A DNA stretch of 64,000 bases. Source: JBEVJC01 sp040510375 (GTDB lineage: Bacteria; Bacteroidota; Bacteroidia; Chitinophagales; Chitinophagaceae). Where the stretch lies: assembly GCA_040510375.1 (NCBI GenBank), contig JBEVJC010000017.1:62001-126000 (forward strand), given 5' to 3'. Below the pieces are notes generated by a model. The model was not told the DNA's origin, ran no database searches, and was given only the letters and a program-made list of their open reading frames with translations. This document shows, in pieces, positions 44,415-53,572 of this stretch (the stretch's first letter is position 1; each line of letters begins with the position of its first letter). A program made the position numbers and the translations under genes.

Positions 44415-44739
44415 AAGGCAACAACCGGGTCCCTCTTTTTGAATGTATATGTGGGCGCTAACAGAATCCCGCATTGATGAAGTAATCTGTGGACTGGGAG
44501 ATTGAGGTGCTGGAAGCGACCGCAGAAGATACGAGGAACAAAATAGAGCAGTATAGTTCGGAGATAGATAGACTAAGGGGAATCATTGAAGGTACCATAC
44601 TCCAGACGACAGAAATCTCTGAGTCCCTTTCCAGATTCATGGTAGGTTGGTATGGCTGGCTGGCCAGGGGCAATGCCCACAAAAGAAGCAAACACAGTCA
44701 GATTTACGAGGGATTTGTTGTGGGTAATGTAACAGACAC
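44415..44739. other. Unassigned gap between the response regulator and the DUF2442 gene
   Basis: 325 bases without a supported gene. A GTG-initiated ORF crosses it on the plus strand (44489-44770) but is not convincing. No terminator hairpin was recognised after the regulator stop. Confidence 0.4.
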
Positions 44740-44982
44740 CTATACCACCAATGGTTTACTTTCCAAATAAAGTGTGTCAGGGTCAAAGTCTACCGTATCG
44801 TCCCAAACCACGGTACCGTTAAATACTCTGGCAAGTTTAGAATAATTTTCATCCTTCAGGGCCTCATAAACCGGGTAAGTAAGGTAATTGTTATAATTAA
44901 ACACCCTCACTTCCCGATTGTCGAAAGTAAGTACCAAAGTGTGCGGTGACTTATATTTAACTAACAGTACTCTGGGATTCAT
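44740..44982 (-). CDS. DUF2442 family protein
   Basis: 80 residues, the normal family length: PRVLLVKYKSPHTLVLTFDNREVRVFN, then YEALKDENYSKLARVFNGTVVWDDTVDFDPDTLY. The closing 'WDDTVDFDPDTLY' is the diagnostic DUF2442 block. Many DUF2442 genes pair with DUF4160, and some act in toxin-antitoxin-like modules; no partner is seen here. It is 32 bp downstream of the SDR gene, same strand. Confidence 0.88.
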   Translation of the reverse strand: MNPRVLLVKYKSPHTLVLTFDNREVRVFNYNNYLTYPVYEALKDENYSKLARVFNGTVVWDDTVDFDPDTLYLESKPLVV

Positions 44983-45014
44983 AATCTCATTTTAAGGGAT
45001 CAATAGAATAGATT

Positions 45015-45728
45015 TTATTTACCAGGGATAGCAGGCCGGACTTCGATCTTGCTTGGCAATGTACGGGGATTCATTTCCAGCAATCCAACAACCATTTCAC
45101 CAATATCTTCCGGCTGGATTTTCCAGGCATCTTTCTCTGTTACTTCGTGATTACCAAAAGCTGTTGCAACAGAACCGGGCATGATCGTAGTTACTTTTAT
45201 TCCATACTTACGTACATCCAGCATTAGTGCCTGGGAGAAACCCACCAACCCAAACTTACTTGCATTGTAGGCGGTACCGTTCTCAAAAAAGTTGGTACCT
45301 GCGAGACTGGCGATCGTTATGACGTAACCCTTCGAAGCTTTCAATGCTGCCAATGACGACTTCACTGTATTGAACACACCGGTAAGGTTGGTATCGATCG
45401 TTTCCTTCCATTGCAACTCAGTGATATCGTCGAAAGCCACCAGATGACCCACGCCGGCATTGGCCACTACCACATCCAGTTGCCCGAAATGGCTTAATAC
45501 AGACTGGACTGCTTTCTGCTCCGAAACCATACTGGCTACGTCGGATTCCAGTGCGAGGATGCGGGAAGTATCCGTAGTAAGCGCTTTCGCGGCGTCCTGC
45601 GCAGATTTTAATGACCTACTGGTAATCGCCACCCTCATACCTATATCGAGTAAAGATTTTGCAATGCCGAGACCGATTCCTTTGCTGCCGCCAGTGATGT
45701 AGGCAACTTTATTTTTTAACTCATTCAT
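45015..45728 (-). CDS. Short-chain dehydrogenase/reductase
   Basis: 237 residues. Cofactor motif AYITGGSKGIGLGIA, Asn motif VVVANAGVGHL, catalytic Ser/Tyr/Lys region TIASLAGTNFFENGTAYNASK, and IMPGSVATAFGNH. The Rossmann segment (VAITSRSLKSA) suggests NADP(H). 3-oxoacyl-ACP-reductase-like, but the substrate cannot be fixed. It carries a -7 element upstream. Confidence 0.93.
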   Translation of the reverse strand: MNELKNKVAYITGGSKGIGLGIAKSLLDIGMRVAITSRSLKSAQDAAKALTTDTSRILALESDVASMVSEQKAVQSVLSHFGQLDVVVANAGVGHLVAFDDITELQWKETIDTNLTGVFNTVKSSLAALKASKGYVITIASLAGTNFFENGTAYNASKFGLVGFSQALMLDVRKYGIKVTTIMPGSVATAFGNHEVTEKDAWKIQPEDIGEMVVGLLEMNPRTLPSKIEVRPAIPGK

Positions 45729-45765
45729 GACTTCAATTTGTAGATAATGCTGGTAAAGAATGGTA

Positions 45766-45773
45766 CAAAGGTA
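45766..45773 (-). promoter_or_regulatory. Candidate -7 element for the SDR gene
   Basis: The minus strand reads TACCTTTG, a common form of the Bacteroidota -7 box, 38 bases before the ATG at 45728. No TTG at the ideal upstream spacing. Confidence 0.4.
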
Positions 45774-45952
45774 ACGGAACGGTGGGTAGTACGCCCCAGG
45801 CTACTGAATGTGACCGGTATTACGGATTCCCGTCATTAATATTGTAATGCCCTGCCAATGCGTATATTGCCGAAGGCGATTGGAGTTTAATCCAGAAAAG
45901 CATAATTTAAACCCGTTCAATTAGTTTAACCGGCAACACATAAAAGGCTCAA

Positions 45953-46480
45953 TTGAAAAAATTACTGATTATTGGCGCTATTCTATTAGCCATAAATATT
46001 TCCCAGGCTTGCAATCGCAAAAACCAACAAACTCCCGATCCATCCGCAGTTTCCAAAACTTTCAACGGTAAAGTTGTGGCCATTAAGGACGGCGACACCT
46101 TCGTCATTTTAGAAGACAGGAATCAAATTACGGTGCGGCTGTCTGATATTGATTGCCCGGAGAAAAAACAACCTTTTGGAAATAAAGAAAAACAGTTCGC
46201 ATCTGAACTGTGTTTCGGGAAGTATGTAACCGTAAAAAGAAAAAGCAGGAACGATCGTTATGGCAGAATGATCGCTGAGGTGTTCCTGGGGGATATATGT
46301 GTAAATAAGGAGTTGGTAAAAAATGGCCTTGCCTGGCATTTTACCAAATATTCCAACGACCAAAGCTATTATGACCTCGAACAATCAGCGAGGAGAAACA
46401 AATTGGGATTATGGAACGATAAAAGTCCTACACCCCCATGGGAATGGCGGGTACCCAAAAAAGCCAATCCCGGTAAGTAA
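45953..46480 (+). CDS. Exported thermonuclease-family (SNase) lipoprotein
   Basis: 175 residues from a TTG start giving MKKLLIIGAILLAINISQAC with a lipobox-like end. The SNase domain shows GKVVAIKDGDTFVI, catalytic Arg in TVRLSDIDCPEKKQPFG, Glu in the same block and Arg in DRYGRMIAEV, then NKELVKNGLAWHF and RRNKLGLW. All three catalytic residues are present. Role: surface or periplasmic cleavage of nucleic acids, for nutrition or defence. It is convergent with the oxidase gene, stop to stop 3 bp apart. Confidence 0.93.
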   Translation: MKKLLIIGAILLAINISQACNRKNQQTPDPSAVSKTFNGKVVAIKDGDTFVILEDRNQITVRLSDIDCPEKKQPFGNKEKQFASELCFGKYVTVKRKSRNDRYGRMIAEVFLGDICVNKELVKNGLAWHFTKYSNDQSYYDLEQSARRNKLGLWNDKSPTPPWEWRVPKKANPGK

Positions 46481-46483
46481 GCC

Positions 46484-47827
46484 CTATTCGTAAAGATTCC
46501 TGCTTAAAAAATCATTCCTGAATTTTCCCTTAGGATCATAAGTGGCAACCAGTTCCTTAAACGCACTCAGCTTTTCATATTTACTACGTAGCAATGAAGG
46601 AGCCATTGTAAACAGTTTACCCCAATGTGGTTTTACATCAAAGGGCGCGAGCGCCGCTTCAACCTTTGGTAACAATTTGCTCACCGCCGGCCATTCCTGT
46701 TTCCACGTAAAATGTATGGCAGTACAGGGTTCCCTATAACAAGGGCTCATCCACAGATCATCAGCATCGATGGTCCGGATCTCTGAAATAAAAAGATGCG
46801 GCCCTATTTCCTTTCCCAGTTTCGAAATGGCAAGATATGCTTCAAGTCCGTTCTTCCGGGGCACGAAATATTCTGCCTGCAACTCAACGCCACTGCTGGG
46901 GGTAAAACCCATTTTGAAATGAGGCAATCGTTCATACCAGGGTCCGGGTACACCCATTTGTTCCGTGCAGTTTTCAGCTGAAAGCGCTGCGATAGGATGC
47001 ATATTTTTAGTGGCCGCCTTCGCACCAAAAAATTCTTTTACAGCGGAGAAGTCGGTTTTATCGGAATCAACGGTTTTAATCCACACTTCGTTAACCGTAT
47101 CGGATTGCCAGTCCGTAAAAAGACTCACACTATATGCCGCAGCAAGAATTTCATCAAAATGTTTTTTCAATTGATCCAGCGGCAGGTTTTCAAAAACATA
47201 TTGTTTTACTGAAAATGTGGGAATAATATCAAGTGTAATTTTTGTCACCGCACCAAGGGCACCAAGTCCAACCACAGCCCCAGTGAATTTATCAGCATCA
47301 TCCTTTTTTGTGAGCCGGGTAATTTGTCCATCCGCGGTTACAAATTCAATTGCAGCAACGCCGGTTGACAGGTTTCCGTTTCCAACACCCGATCCATGTG
47401 TTGCTGTAGTAATGGCACCTGCAACCGATATATGTGGAAGTGATGCAAGATTAAACAGGGCAAAACCCTTGCTATCAAGGTATGGGCTCAATTCGCCATA
47501 CTTCATACCACCCTCGATTGTTACCGTCTTTGCAGCGGTGTTCAGTTGGACCACTTTGTTCATATCGCGAAGCGAAACAAAAAAATCCTTGCTGTCTGCG
47601 ATGCGGTTAAAACAATGCCTGGTTCCAAGAATTTTGAGTTTATCATGTTTTTTTATCAGTGCACTTATTTCTTCCGCCGTTTTTGGATAAACTATTTTGT
47701 TGGTGCTGTATTCAAGATTGCCCGCCCAGTTCTTTAATTTATCATCCGGCATCCATTTTTCCATCGGGGCAATTAAGGGTGAAGCCATAACAAGGGAAGT
47801 TAATTTTAAAAACATTCTTTTTTCCAT
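46484..47827 (-). CDS. FAD-dependent alditol/aldonolactone oxidase family protein
   Basis: 447 residues. The FAD-binding PP-loop domain has IVYPKTAEEISALIKKHDKL and GTRHCFNRIADS (covalent-FAD His position, with Cys where relatives have Ser), then ITTATHGSGVGNGNLSTGV. The C-terminal ALO domain ends HWGKLFTMAP, YEKLSAFKELVATYDPKGKF. Close in layout to streptomycete alditol oxidase and yeast arabinonolactone oxidase. An N-terminal hydrophobic stretch (LKLTSLVMASPLIA) may be a signal peptide. Confidence 0.9.
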   Translation of the reverse strand: MEKRMFLKLTSLVMASPLIAPMEKWMPDDKLKNWAGNLEYSTNKIVYPKTAEEISALIKKHDKLKILGTRHCFNRIADSKDFFVSLRDMNKVVQLNTAAKTVTIEGGMKYGELSPYLDSKGFALFNLASLPHISVAGAITTATHGSGVGNGNLSTGVAAIEFVTADGQITRLTKKDDADKFTGAVVGLGALGAVTKITLDIIPTFSVKQYVFENLPLDQLKKHFDEILAAAYSVSLFTDWQSDTVNEVWIKTVDSDKTDFSAVKEFFGAKAATKNMHPIAALSAENCTEQMGVPGPWYERLPHFKMGFTPSSGVELQAEYFVPRKNGLEAYLAISKLGKEIGPHLFISEIRTIDADDLWMSPCYREPCTAIHFTWKQEWPAVSKLLPKVEAALAPFDVKPHWGKLFTMAPSLLRSKYEKLSAFKELVATYDPKGKFRNDFLSRNLYE

Positions 47828-48068
47828 GATGGCAGGTTGGGTTTCTTCTTTGAATATAGGAAAAAAATCGCGGTTATAATTGCCAGCATCTGCTCATTGC
47901 AGGTGTTATAGCGGATCAATTTACCGTGAAATCACGGCCCGGTCTGGCAACCGCCTTTTATACCTTTATCCCCCTGAATCCATAACCCAAAACACAGAAA
48001 ACGTTTTACAGAAATTTTGGTCATGTACTAACTTTTTAATTAATTTACTTAAACCAAAACTCGCCGAA

Positions 48069-49067
48069 ATGAAAATTCGCTTCTGCCTGCCAGTAGCCCT
48101 GTGTCTGGGTGCTGTCCTGTTTTCCCTGATTGCCTTTTCCCAGGAACCACTTCCAAAAATGTTTGTACTGATGGGTCCTTCAATTACCCGTGAAAACTGG
48201 TTCCTGCATGGTGATAAAAAAACACCGGACAAAAAATCAAAAGCAGAAGTCCTGCTTGACAGTACAGGCGGTATGCAAAAAATGTCGAGCTACTCTGCAG
48301 GAACCACCTACTCGGATTTTATCTTTAAAGAAGTTTTTAAAACCCAGGCAGCAACCCCGGACGCTGTAAATATCTATTTCTGTGCATTTGACAGATCAGC
48401 ACCCGGACCGTTTACAAAAGGCGAGTTCGCCAATAACGAACTGATACTTGTTTATGCACCTGCGAAAATAGATCCCGCCGATCCCCGTATTGCATCGGAC
48501 CTGGGCGATATATGTTATGTGCTTGACTACAGTGGTCAAACATGGGCGGTCAGTCAAACAGATAAAAAAACCTGGGCCGAAAATTATGTCAGCAAGTACG
48601 CTACAAAACCAGTTTTTACCAGCAGGCTCGAATCAAATGCACCGGAGAATTTATACGAGGGAAAGGTAACCGATACGAAGTCGATTATGTACAAAAAGGA
48701 TGATCTGGAAGAAGTACTGGTAAAGGAACAGGACCGGATCCTCAAACAATACAAAGGGGAATTCCGGGGCGTAGAAGTTTCATTCGCTTCTTATACCGGT
48801 TTTGGAAATATTGAAGGTCAGTATAAAGACAGGCTGTTGATAGATATTTCATTTCTCAAGGCTGGTAAAGCCGGGAAAATGGAGCCGATTTACCTGGACC
48901 TTGAACCTGATTTCGAACAGCGCTTGAAAGCTGGTGCTGGTAAAAGTAGTGGGAAGCTGACACAGTCCGGACAACTCAGTATGCTGGCAATGGCGATCCT
49001 GTCTTTCTCACAATCGGGGTTTAACTTCGACAATGGACAATTATGTCCGCTAAATTGTCCACGCTGA
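48069..49067 (+). CDS. Exported protein of unknown function
   Basis: 332 residues from ATG 48069 (MKIRFCLPVALCLGAVLFSLIAFSQ), a clear signal peptide; the long in-frame extension upstream to 47880 lacks coding character. The body has alternating strand segments (FILVMGPSI-like, YICAFDRSAPGPF) and a charged helical tail. No family was recognised. It begins a plus-strand run with the membrane protein and kinase/regulator genes that follow. Confidence 0.7.
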   Translation: MKIRFCLPVALCLGAVLFSLIAFSQEPLPKMFVLMGPSITRENWFLHGDKKTPDKKSKAEVLLDSTGGMQKMSSYSAGTTYSDFIFKEVFKTQAATPDAVNIYFCAFDRSAPGPFTKGEFANNELILVYAPAKIDPADPRIASDLGDICYVLDYSGQTWAVSQTDKKTWAENYVSKYATKPVFTSRLESNAPENLYEGKVTDTKSIMYKKDDLEEVLVKEQDRILKQYKGEFRGVEVSFASYTGFGNIEGQYKDRLLIDISFLKAGKAGKMEPIYLDLEPDFEQRLKAGAGKSSGKLTQSGQLSMLAMAILSFSQSGFNFDNGQLCPLNCPR

Positions 49068-49104
49068 CCGGCATTACCGGTGCGGGTATCTAAAATTTTA
49101 AATA

Positions 49105-49773
49105 ATGTTTGACGGCCTTTTTAATCTCACAGTTATTGCCGAAATGATCACCTTCATAGCAGCAATAACGTTACTGAAGAAACAAACCGGTGAATGGGTC
49201 TTATTCCGGTTATTCCTTTTTTTAATACTGGTAGCAGAAATTTCGGGGTGGATCTTATCCTGGAAGCTCCGAATTTTTAATAATGTCTGGATCTTCAACA
49301 TCCTGTTATGTATCAACGCGTGCTTCAGCCTCTGGATTCTCTCCACCCCCGAGTCGTCTCGTAAACACCGGTCTGGAATAATCAAACTCGCGTTCCTGTT
49401 TGTGGTGATGACGATTATCAGTATATTCATCAATGACGGATGGCGATCCTATAACAGTAAAACAGAGATTACACAGGATATTGTGCTCGCGCTTCTTTGT
49501 TGCCACCTGCTCTACAGTATGCTCCGGGAAACAGAGTACCGGAATTTGCTGGCCGACGAATATTTCTGGCTTGCAAACGGAATACTTATTTTTTCCCTGG
49601 GCAGTGCGGTGCTGTCGGTCAGCCGGCCGCAATTAGACCAGTTCCAGCAATCCAGCAATATTACACTATCACAATACCTGAACGATACCCTGAATCTTTT
49701 CCTTTACGCATCCTATATAATTGCATTTATATGCCGGTACAGAAATACCAGATCATTACCCTCATTGTCGTAG
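49105..49773 (+). CDS. Polytopic membrane protein (likely sensor partner of the next kinase)
   Basis: 222 residues with about seven hydrophobic segments (LTVIAEMITFIAAITLL, LFLFLILVAEISGWIL, IFNILLCINACFSLWIL, LAFLFVVMTIISIFI, and others). No catalytic motif. Its last 43 bases overlap the start of the histidine kinase in another frame, so the two are coupled. A membrane sensor or partner for the kinase is a reasonable inference. Confidence 0.75.
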   Translation: MFDGLFNLTVIAEMITFIAAITLLKKQTGEWVLFRLFLFLILVAEISGWILSWKLRIFNNVWIFNILLCINACFSLWILSTPESSRKHRSGIIKLAFLFVVMTIISIFINDGWRSYNSKTEITQDIVLALLCCHLLYSMLRETEYRNLLADEYFWLANGILIFSLGSAVLSVSRPQLDQFQQSSNITLSQYLNDTLNLFLYASYIIAFICRYRNTRSLPSLS

Positions 49774-50519
49774 TTATAATCGTGCTGATCATCGCCTGTT
49801 TTTTTATTTTTATACTGGTAGCATTTGCAAACCAGCGTAAGAAAAGATACCAGGAGGAAAAAATATTGATGAGTCACAATTTCCAACAGGAACTATTAAA
49901 AACGCAACTGGAGATCCAGGAGCAAACACTAAATAATATTTCACAGGAGATCCACGATAATATCGGACAGGTGCTAAGCCTGGCAAAAATAAATCTTGCT
50001 ACACTGGATGACACCCTTCCTGCTGGACCAAGAGAGCGAGTTGCAGACACAAGGGTATTAATCGGCACGGCCATTCAGGATCTCAGGGACCTGGCAAAGA
50101 CCATCAATGCTGATTATATAAAAGAACTGGGGCTGCTGAGTTCTGTTGAAACCGAATTGGATATTATCCGTAAAACAGGGTTATTCAAAACCAACTTTGA
50201 AATCATTGGAACCAGCAGGAAACTTGCCGCGCAGAAAGAACTCATCCTTTTCCGGATAGTGCAGGAGCTGATCAATAATACGATCAAACATTCAAATGGT
50301 TCACTGGTGAGCATCCGGTTTACATTTGAAACTGACCGTTTTGAAATTTACTATCAGGATAACGGAAAGGGATTTGATCCGGTACTGGTAAACTCTTTCA
50401 ACAAAGCTGGCCTTGGAATGAAAAATATCAGGAACCGTGCTACGATGATTGAGGCCGAATACCGTTTCGATAGTGAAGCGGGCACGGGCACATCATTTCA
50501 TTTATCATTAAAGGATTAA
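49731..50519 (+). CDS. NarL-type (HisKA_3) sensor histidine kinase
   Basis: 262 residues from ATG 49731 (MPVQKYQIITLIVVVIIVLIIACFFIFILVAF gives a single N-terminal span). Kinase core: phospho-acceptor ISQEIHDNIGQVLSLAKINL, ATPase FRIVQELINNTIKHSNGS, DNGKGF and GLGMKNIRNRA. There is no large sensor domain; the overlapping membrane protein may supply it. The response regulator follows by 12 bp. Confidence 0.93.
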   Translation: MPVQKYQIITLIVVVIIVLIIACFFIFILVAFANQRKKRYQEEKILMSHNFQQELLKTQLEIQEQTLNNISQEIHDNIGQVLSLAKINLATLDDTLPAGPRERVADTRVLIGTAIQDLRDLAKTINADYIKELGLLSSVETELDIIRKTGLFKTNFEIIGTSRKLAAQKELILFRIVQELINNTIKHSNGSLVSIRFTFETDRFEIYYQDNGKGFDPVLVNSFNKAGLGMKNIRNRATMIEAEYRFDSEAGTGTSFHLSLKD

Positions 50520-50531
50520 TAAAAACACACT

Positions 50532-51179
50532 ATGCCGACTATTGCACTCGCAGATGATCATATACTGTTAAGAAATGGCCTTTCCTCCCTTATTGAGACG
50601 CTTGGCCATACCGTACTGTTCCAGGCCGATCACGGCGCCCAGCTGATTGAAAAATTGGAGGCCGGGATGCAACCCGACCTGATTCTCCTCGATATTAATA
50701 TGCCGGTTATGGACGGTTACCAGACAGCCGAATTGCTCCGGATTAAATATCCATTGATCAGGATTCTTGCGTTGAGCATGTACGATCATGAAACAGCAAT
50801 TATCAGGATGTTGAAAGCTGGTGCGAAGGGTTATATCCTGAAGGACTGCGAGCCACAGGAACTACAGTTGGCCATCAATACGGTGTATAATGGCGATTTC
50901 CATCATTCCAAAATGGTGAGCGGTAAACTAATTAATGCTATTCTCCATTCCAGGGAGCAGAATGTTTTGTCAAAACAGCCGGAGCGCCTGAATGACCGGG
51001 AAATTGAATTCCTGAAATATACCTGCTCTGAAATGACATACAGGGAAATTGCCGAGAAGATGAATCTAAGCCCCAGGACGATTGATGGTTACCGGGATTC
51101 ACTTTTTGAAAAATTGAACCTGAAGACCAGGACGGGGTTGGTGGTGTATGCGATTAAAAATGGGTATTATATTGTTTAG
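50532..51179 (+). CDS. NarL/FixJ-family response regulator
   Basis: 215 residues. Receiver: LADDHILLRNGL, phospho-acceptor DLILLDINMPVMDGYQ, Ser/Thr and Lys switch (GAKGYILKDCEP). Output: LuxR HTH, LNDREIEFLKYTCSEMTYREIAEKMNLSPRTIDGYRDSLFEKLNL. It closes the three-gene run of membrane protein, kinase and regulator and is followed by a terminator. Confidence 0.95.
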   Translation: MPTIALADDHILLRNGLSSLIETLGHTVLFQADHGAQLIEKLEAGMQPDLILLDINMPVMDGYQTAELLRIKYPLIRILALSMYDHETAIIRMLKAGAKGYILKDCEPQELQLAINTVYNGDFHHSKMVSGKLINAILHSREQNVLSKQPERLNDREIEFLKYTCSEMTYREIAEKMNLSPRTIDGYRDSLFEKLNLKTRTGLVVYAIKNGYYIV

Positions 51180-51224
51180 AAGATCGGCAAAAATCCAGAA
51201 GACTGAATAATATTCAGGCTTAAA

Positions 51225-51267
51225 TAAAAAAGGAAGAACACGATTGGTCGTGCTCTTCCTTTTTTAT
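51225..51267. terminator. Bidirectional intrinsic terminator after the response regulator
   Basis: AAAAAAGGAAGA-CACGA and TCGTG-CTCTTCCTTTTTT form a strong stem at about 51225-51267, with A and T tracts on each side, so it can stop transcription in both directions. Confidence 0.8.
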
Positions 51268-51402
51268 TATCAATCCAGATGTTTTTTTTCAATTTTAGCA
51301 CTGACCCAGGCGTTTGGCAAAGACCCCTACGGAATCCCGTAAAAAAGCAACGGAGAATCAGGGATACTTTCGGCACTTCAAACCAATTAAAAATCCAACC
51401 CT

Positions 51403-51942
51403 ATGTCAGACCATCCTAACAACAAGACCTCCCTAAGCTCCAGATTACAGGGGAAAATAGAAGTGCTCAGATCTGCAAAGAATACCTTAAAAGACGCCAT
51501 GGCGCTGGCTGAAAAACGCCCCACAAAAAGTACGGATCAAACGCCGGCAAAAGAAAATCCACTGTCCGGCATTCTAGGCATTTGCGTTATTGTCGCGCTC
51601 ATATGGGGAGGATGCAAATTGTTTGGAAGTGAAGAGAAAACACCCATAGAAAACACTCGCAAAGAACTTACCCGCAAAGAACTTACCCACGAAGAACGTA
51701 TTGAAAACCCGTTCAGTGCATGGGATGGCAGTCAACCGCAGGTAGTCAAATGGATCAAACAGAATATTAAAGACCCGGATAGCTACAAACATATTGAGAC
51801 AAAATTTATTGACAAGACTGAAAAAATAGGCGTTATCACCACTTTTACAGCAACAAACAGTTTCGGTGGACGGGTAAAGACAACATGCATTGCGTATATA
51901 GATACATTGGGAATTCTGTTATCCGCTGAACTGACAGAGTAA
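51403..51942 (+). CDS. Membrane-anchored protein of unknown function
   Basis: 179 residues with one span (ILGICVIVALIWGGCKLFG, ~60-78) after a basic N-terminus. The periplasmic tail (PDSYKHIETKFIDKTEKIGVITTFTATNSFGGRVKT) resembles a small domain common in uncharacterised phage and Bacteroidota proteins, where 'DPDSYxHxET' recurs. A direct 15-bp duplication (CGCAAAGAACTTACC twice, 51658-51687) encodes a repeated RKELT. No function can be assigned. Confidence 0.7.
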   Translation: MSDHPNNKTSLSSRLQGKIEVLRSAKNTLKDAMALAEKRPTKSTDQTPAKENPLSGILGICVIVALIWGGCKLFGSEEKTPIENTRKELTRKELTHEERIENPFSAWDGSQPQVVKWIKQNIKDPDSYKHIETKFIDKTEKIGVITTFTATNSFGGRVKTTCIAYIDTLGILLSAELTE

Positions 51943-52152
51943 CCTGCGACTACTACCGATTCCCTTTATCCAAATCATCTTTGTATTTTCTTTTAAGATC
52001 TCCGGTTATGGTCAGTTTTACGGATTTCCGTAAATAAACATTTTAAAACGAAGGATATATTCGACTGGTAAAAAAAGGTTTAAAGAAATCTATCAAATTC
52101 CCATTGTTAAATACGACAATATATTATTACAGTTCCTGAAACCTTAACCATT

Positions 52153-52923
52153 ATGCTTACCCCCCTGAAATTTCAAAAGTTGTTAGACAATCTTAAGTCG
52201 TACCACAAACGATTCCTTGCTGGCTCAATAACAGACCTCGATGAAAGCGGTACAAGGATCATGATCAATCATTTTCTGAGTGATGTTCTTGGGTATGCAG
52301 CTCTTGAGGAAATCCGCACCGAGTACATGATTAAAGGGACATATGCAGACTACATGATCCAGGTAAATGGGAAACGACATTTTCTGGTAGAGGTAAAAGC
52401 ATTCTCGCTTACTCTAAACGAAAGTCACTTGCGCCAAACGGTTAACTATGGCGCAAACGAGGGGATAGACTGGGCACTGCTGACCAACGGAAAACAGTTC
52501 GATTTCTACAAAATCCTTTTTGAAAAGCCGATAAGCCACAAAAGAATCTTCTCGGTTGACCTTACTGATCCCTCATTAATTAAAAAAATGGCGGAGTTTC
52601 TTCAGTACCTATCACGCGATTCCACTCAGAAAAAAGGACTCGATTCACTGTGGAGCAAGTCCCTTGCCCTCACTCCAGACTCCATGTCAAAGATTCTCCT
52701 TTCTTCAGATATTGTTTGCATTGTCCGAAAGAGCGTCAATAAAATGTTCGACACTAAATTTTCCGACGAAAAAATCCAGGAATCAATACTGGAAATAATT
52801 TCCGAGAAAATTGATATCTCCAGTTTTAAGATTCCCCGATTAGTTAAGAAGCCGGCAGCGGAGAAAACGCTGAAACCAACAGACTACTCTTCAAACATCG
52901 TTGATGAGATTGTAGATAATTAA
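52153..52923 (+). CDS. Orphan HSDR_N-like type I restriction N-terminal domain protein
   Basis: 256 residues. Residues ~35-150 match the HsdR N-terminal nuclease fold: FLSDVLGYAALEEIRTEYMI, then the PD-(D/E)xK motif GTYADYMIQVNGKRHFLVEVKAFS, with Asp and the E-x-K present, and QTVNYGANEGIDWALLTNG. There is no helicase part and no HsdM or HsdS beside it. A short C-terminal region is unassigned. Such free-standing copies are frequent in Bacteroidota and may be defence-related or repair nucleases. Confidence 0.8.
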   Translation: MLTPLKFQKLLDNLKSYHKRFLAGSITDLDESGTRIMINHFLSDVLGYAALEEIRTEYMIKGTYADYMIQVNGKRHFLVEVKAFSLTLNESHLRQTVNYGANEGIDWALLTNGKQFDFYKILFEKPISHKRIFSVDLTDPSLIKKMAEFLQYLSRDSTQKKGLDSLWSKSLALTPDSMSKILLSSDIVCIVRKSVNKMFDTKFSDEKIQESILEIISEKIDISSFKIPRLVKKPAAEKTLKPTDYSSNIVDEIVDN

Positions 52924-52932
52924 GTGACCTGG

Positions 52933-53529
52933 CTAATCCCTGAAAGTGAGATTATCCGGAGCCAGCAACGCCATCCGTTTATTTACTTCACGCTGATTAT
53001 AATAACCAGGGTCCCAATCCTTCTTTGGTGATAATCCAAGCCAGTCTTGAAAATCTTTTTTTTCAGCAGCTGTACCCGTTTTAAAAGTCTGGATCATTTC
53101 CAGGTAACCATGAACCCCACCGCAATCCTCCGGAGGACATTCGTTTTCACCTTCGACACAGACAGCTGTATGAACTTCTTCCGTTGTAATCGCTTCCAGT
53201 TCTATATCATGTTGCCAGTAATCGCCGAAATCGTATATATAGCCATAACTATCACCAATCTTTTTGAAAATCTTTTTCAACGAAACCTTCCGCGCATCAC
53301 GCGCATTGTTTTCGTCGTCGGGAATACCAATTGAGTCTATTCCAAATGACCTGGTTTTCGTGAATTCAAATAAATGATAATTTTCCCAGCCAAATGCAGC
53401 CTGTAAGGCAATGTGTAACTGATAAAAATTAAATCCCTCAGGGATCAGGATCCTTCGCCAGATGGCTGGATCACTATCCCTGAGGGTTACTTTAAATGAC
53501 AGGGTGGAGAATGGCAGAGTGTTTTTCAT
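52933..53529 (-). CDS. Plasmid pRiA4b ORF-3-like protein (PF07929-type)
   Basis: 198 residues with the signature blocks FKVTLRDSDPAIWRRILIPEGFNFYQLHIALQ, AFGWENYHLFEF and YDFGDYWQHDIELE, and a Cys-bearing ENECPPEDCGGVHGY segment. The family is often carried on mobile elements; its role is unknown. It is convergent with the HSDR_N-like gene with a 9-bp gap. Confidence 0.93.
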   Translation of the reverse strand: MKNTLPFSTLSFKVTLRDSDPAIWRRILIPEGFNFYQLHIALQAAFGWENYHLFEFTKTRSFGIDSIGIPDDENNARDARKVSLKKIFKKIGDSYGYIYDFGDYWQHDIELEAITTEEVHTAVCVEGENECPPEDCGGVHGYLEMIQTFKTGTAAEKKDFQDWLGLSPKKDWDPGYYNQREVNKRMALLAPDNLTFRD

Positions 53530-53572
53530 GTCTATTATAATGCAGGTCTAATAAGATTGGATGTATTGTCCA

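Noticed and set aside
44489..44770. GTG-started 93-residue ORF with coiled-coil character
   Set aside because: No family match, overlaps the well-supported DUF2442 gene on the other strand, and shares the space with an antisense frame of equal length.
47880..48068. N-terminal extension of the exported protein gene
   Set aside because: Lacks coding character and would hide the signal peptide that starts at 48069.
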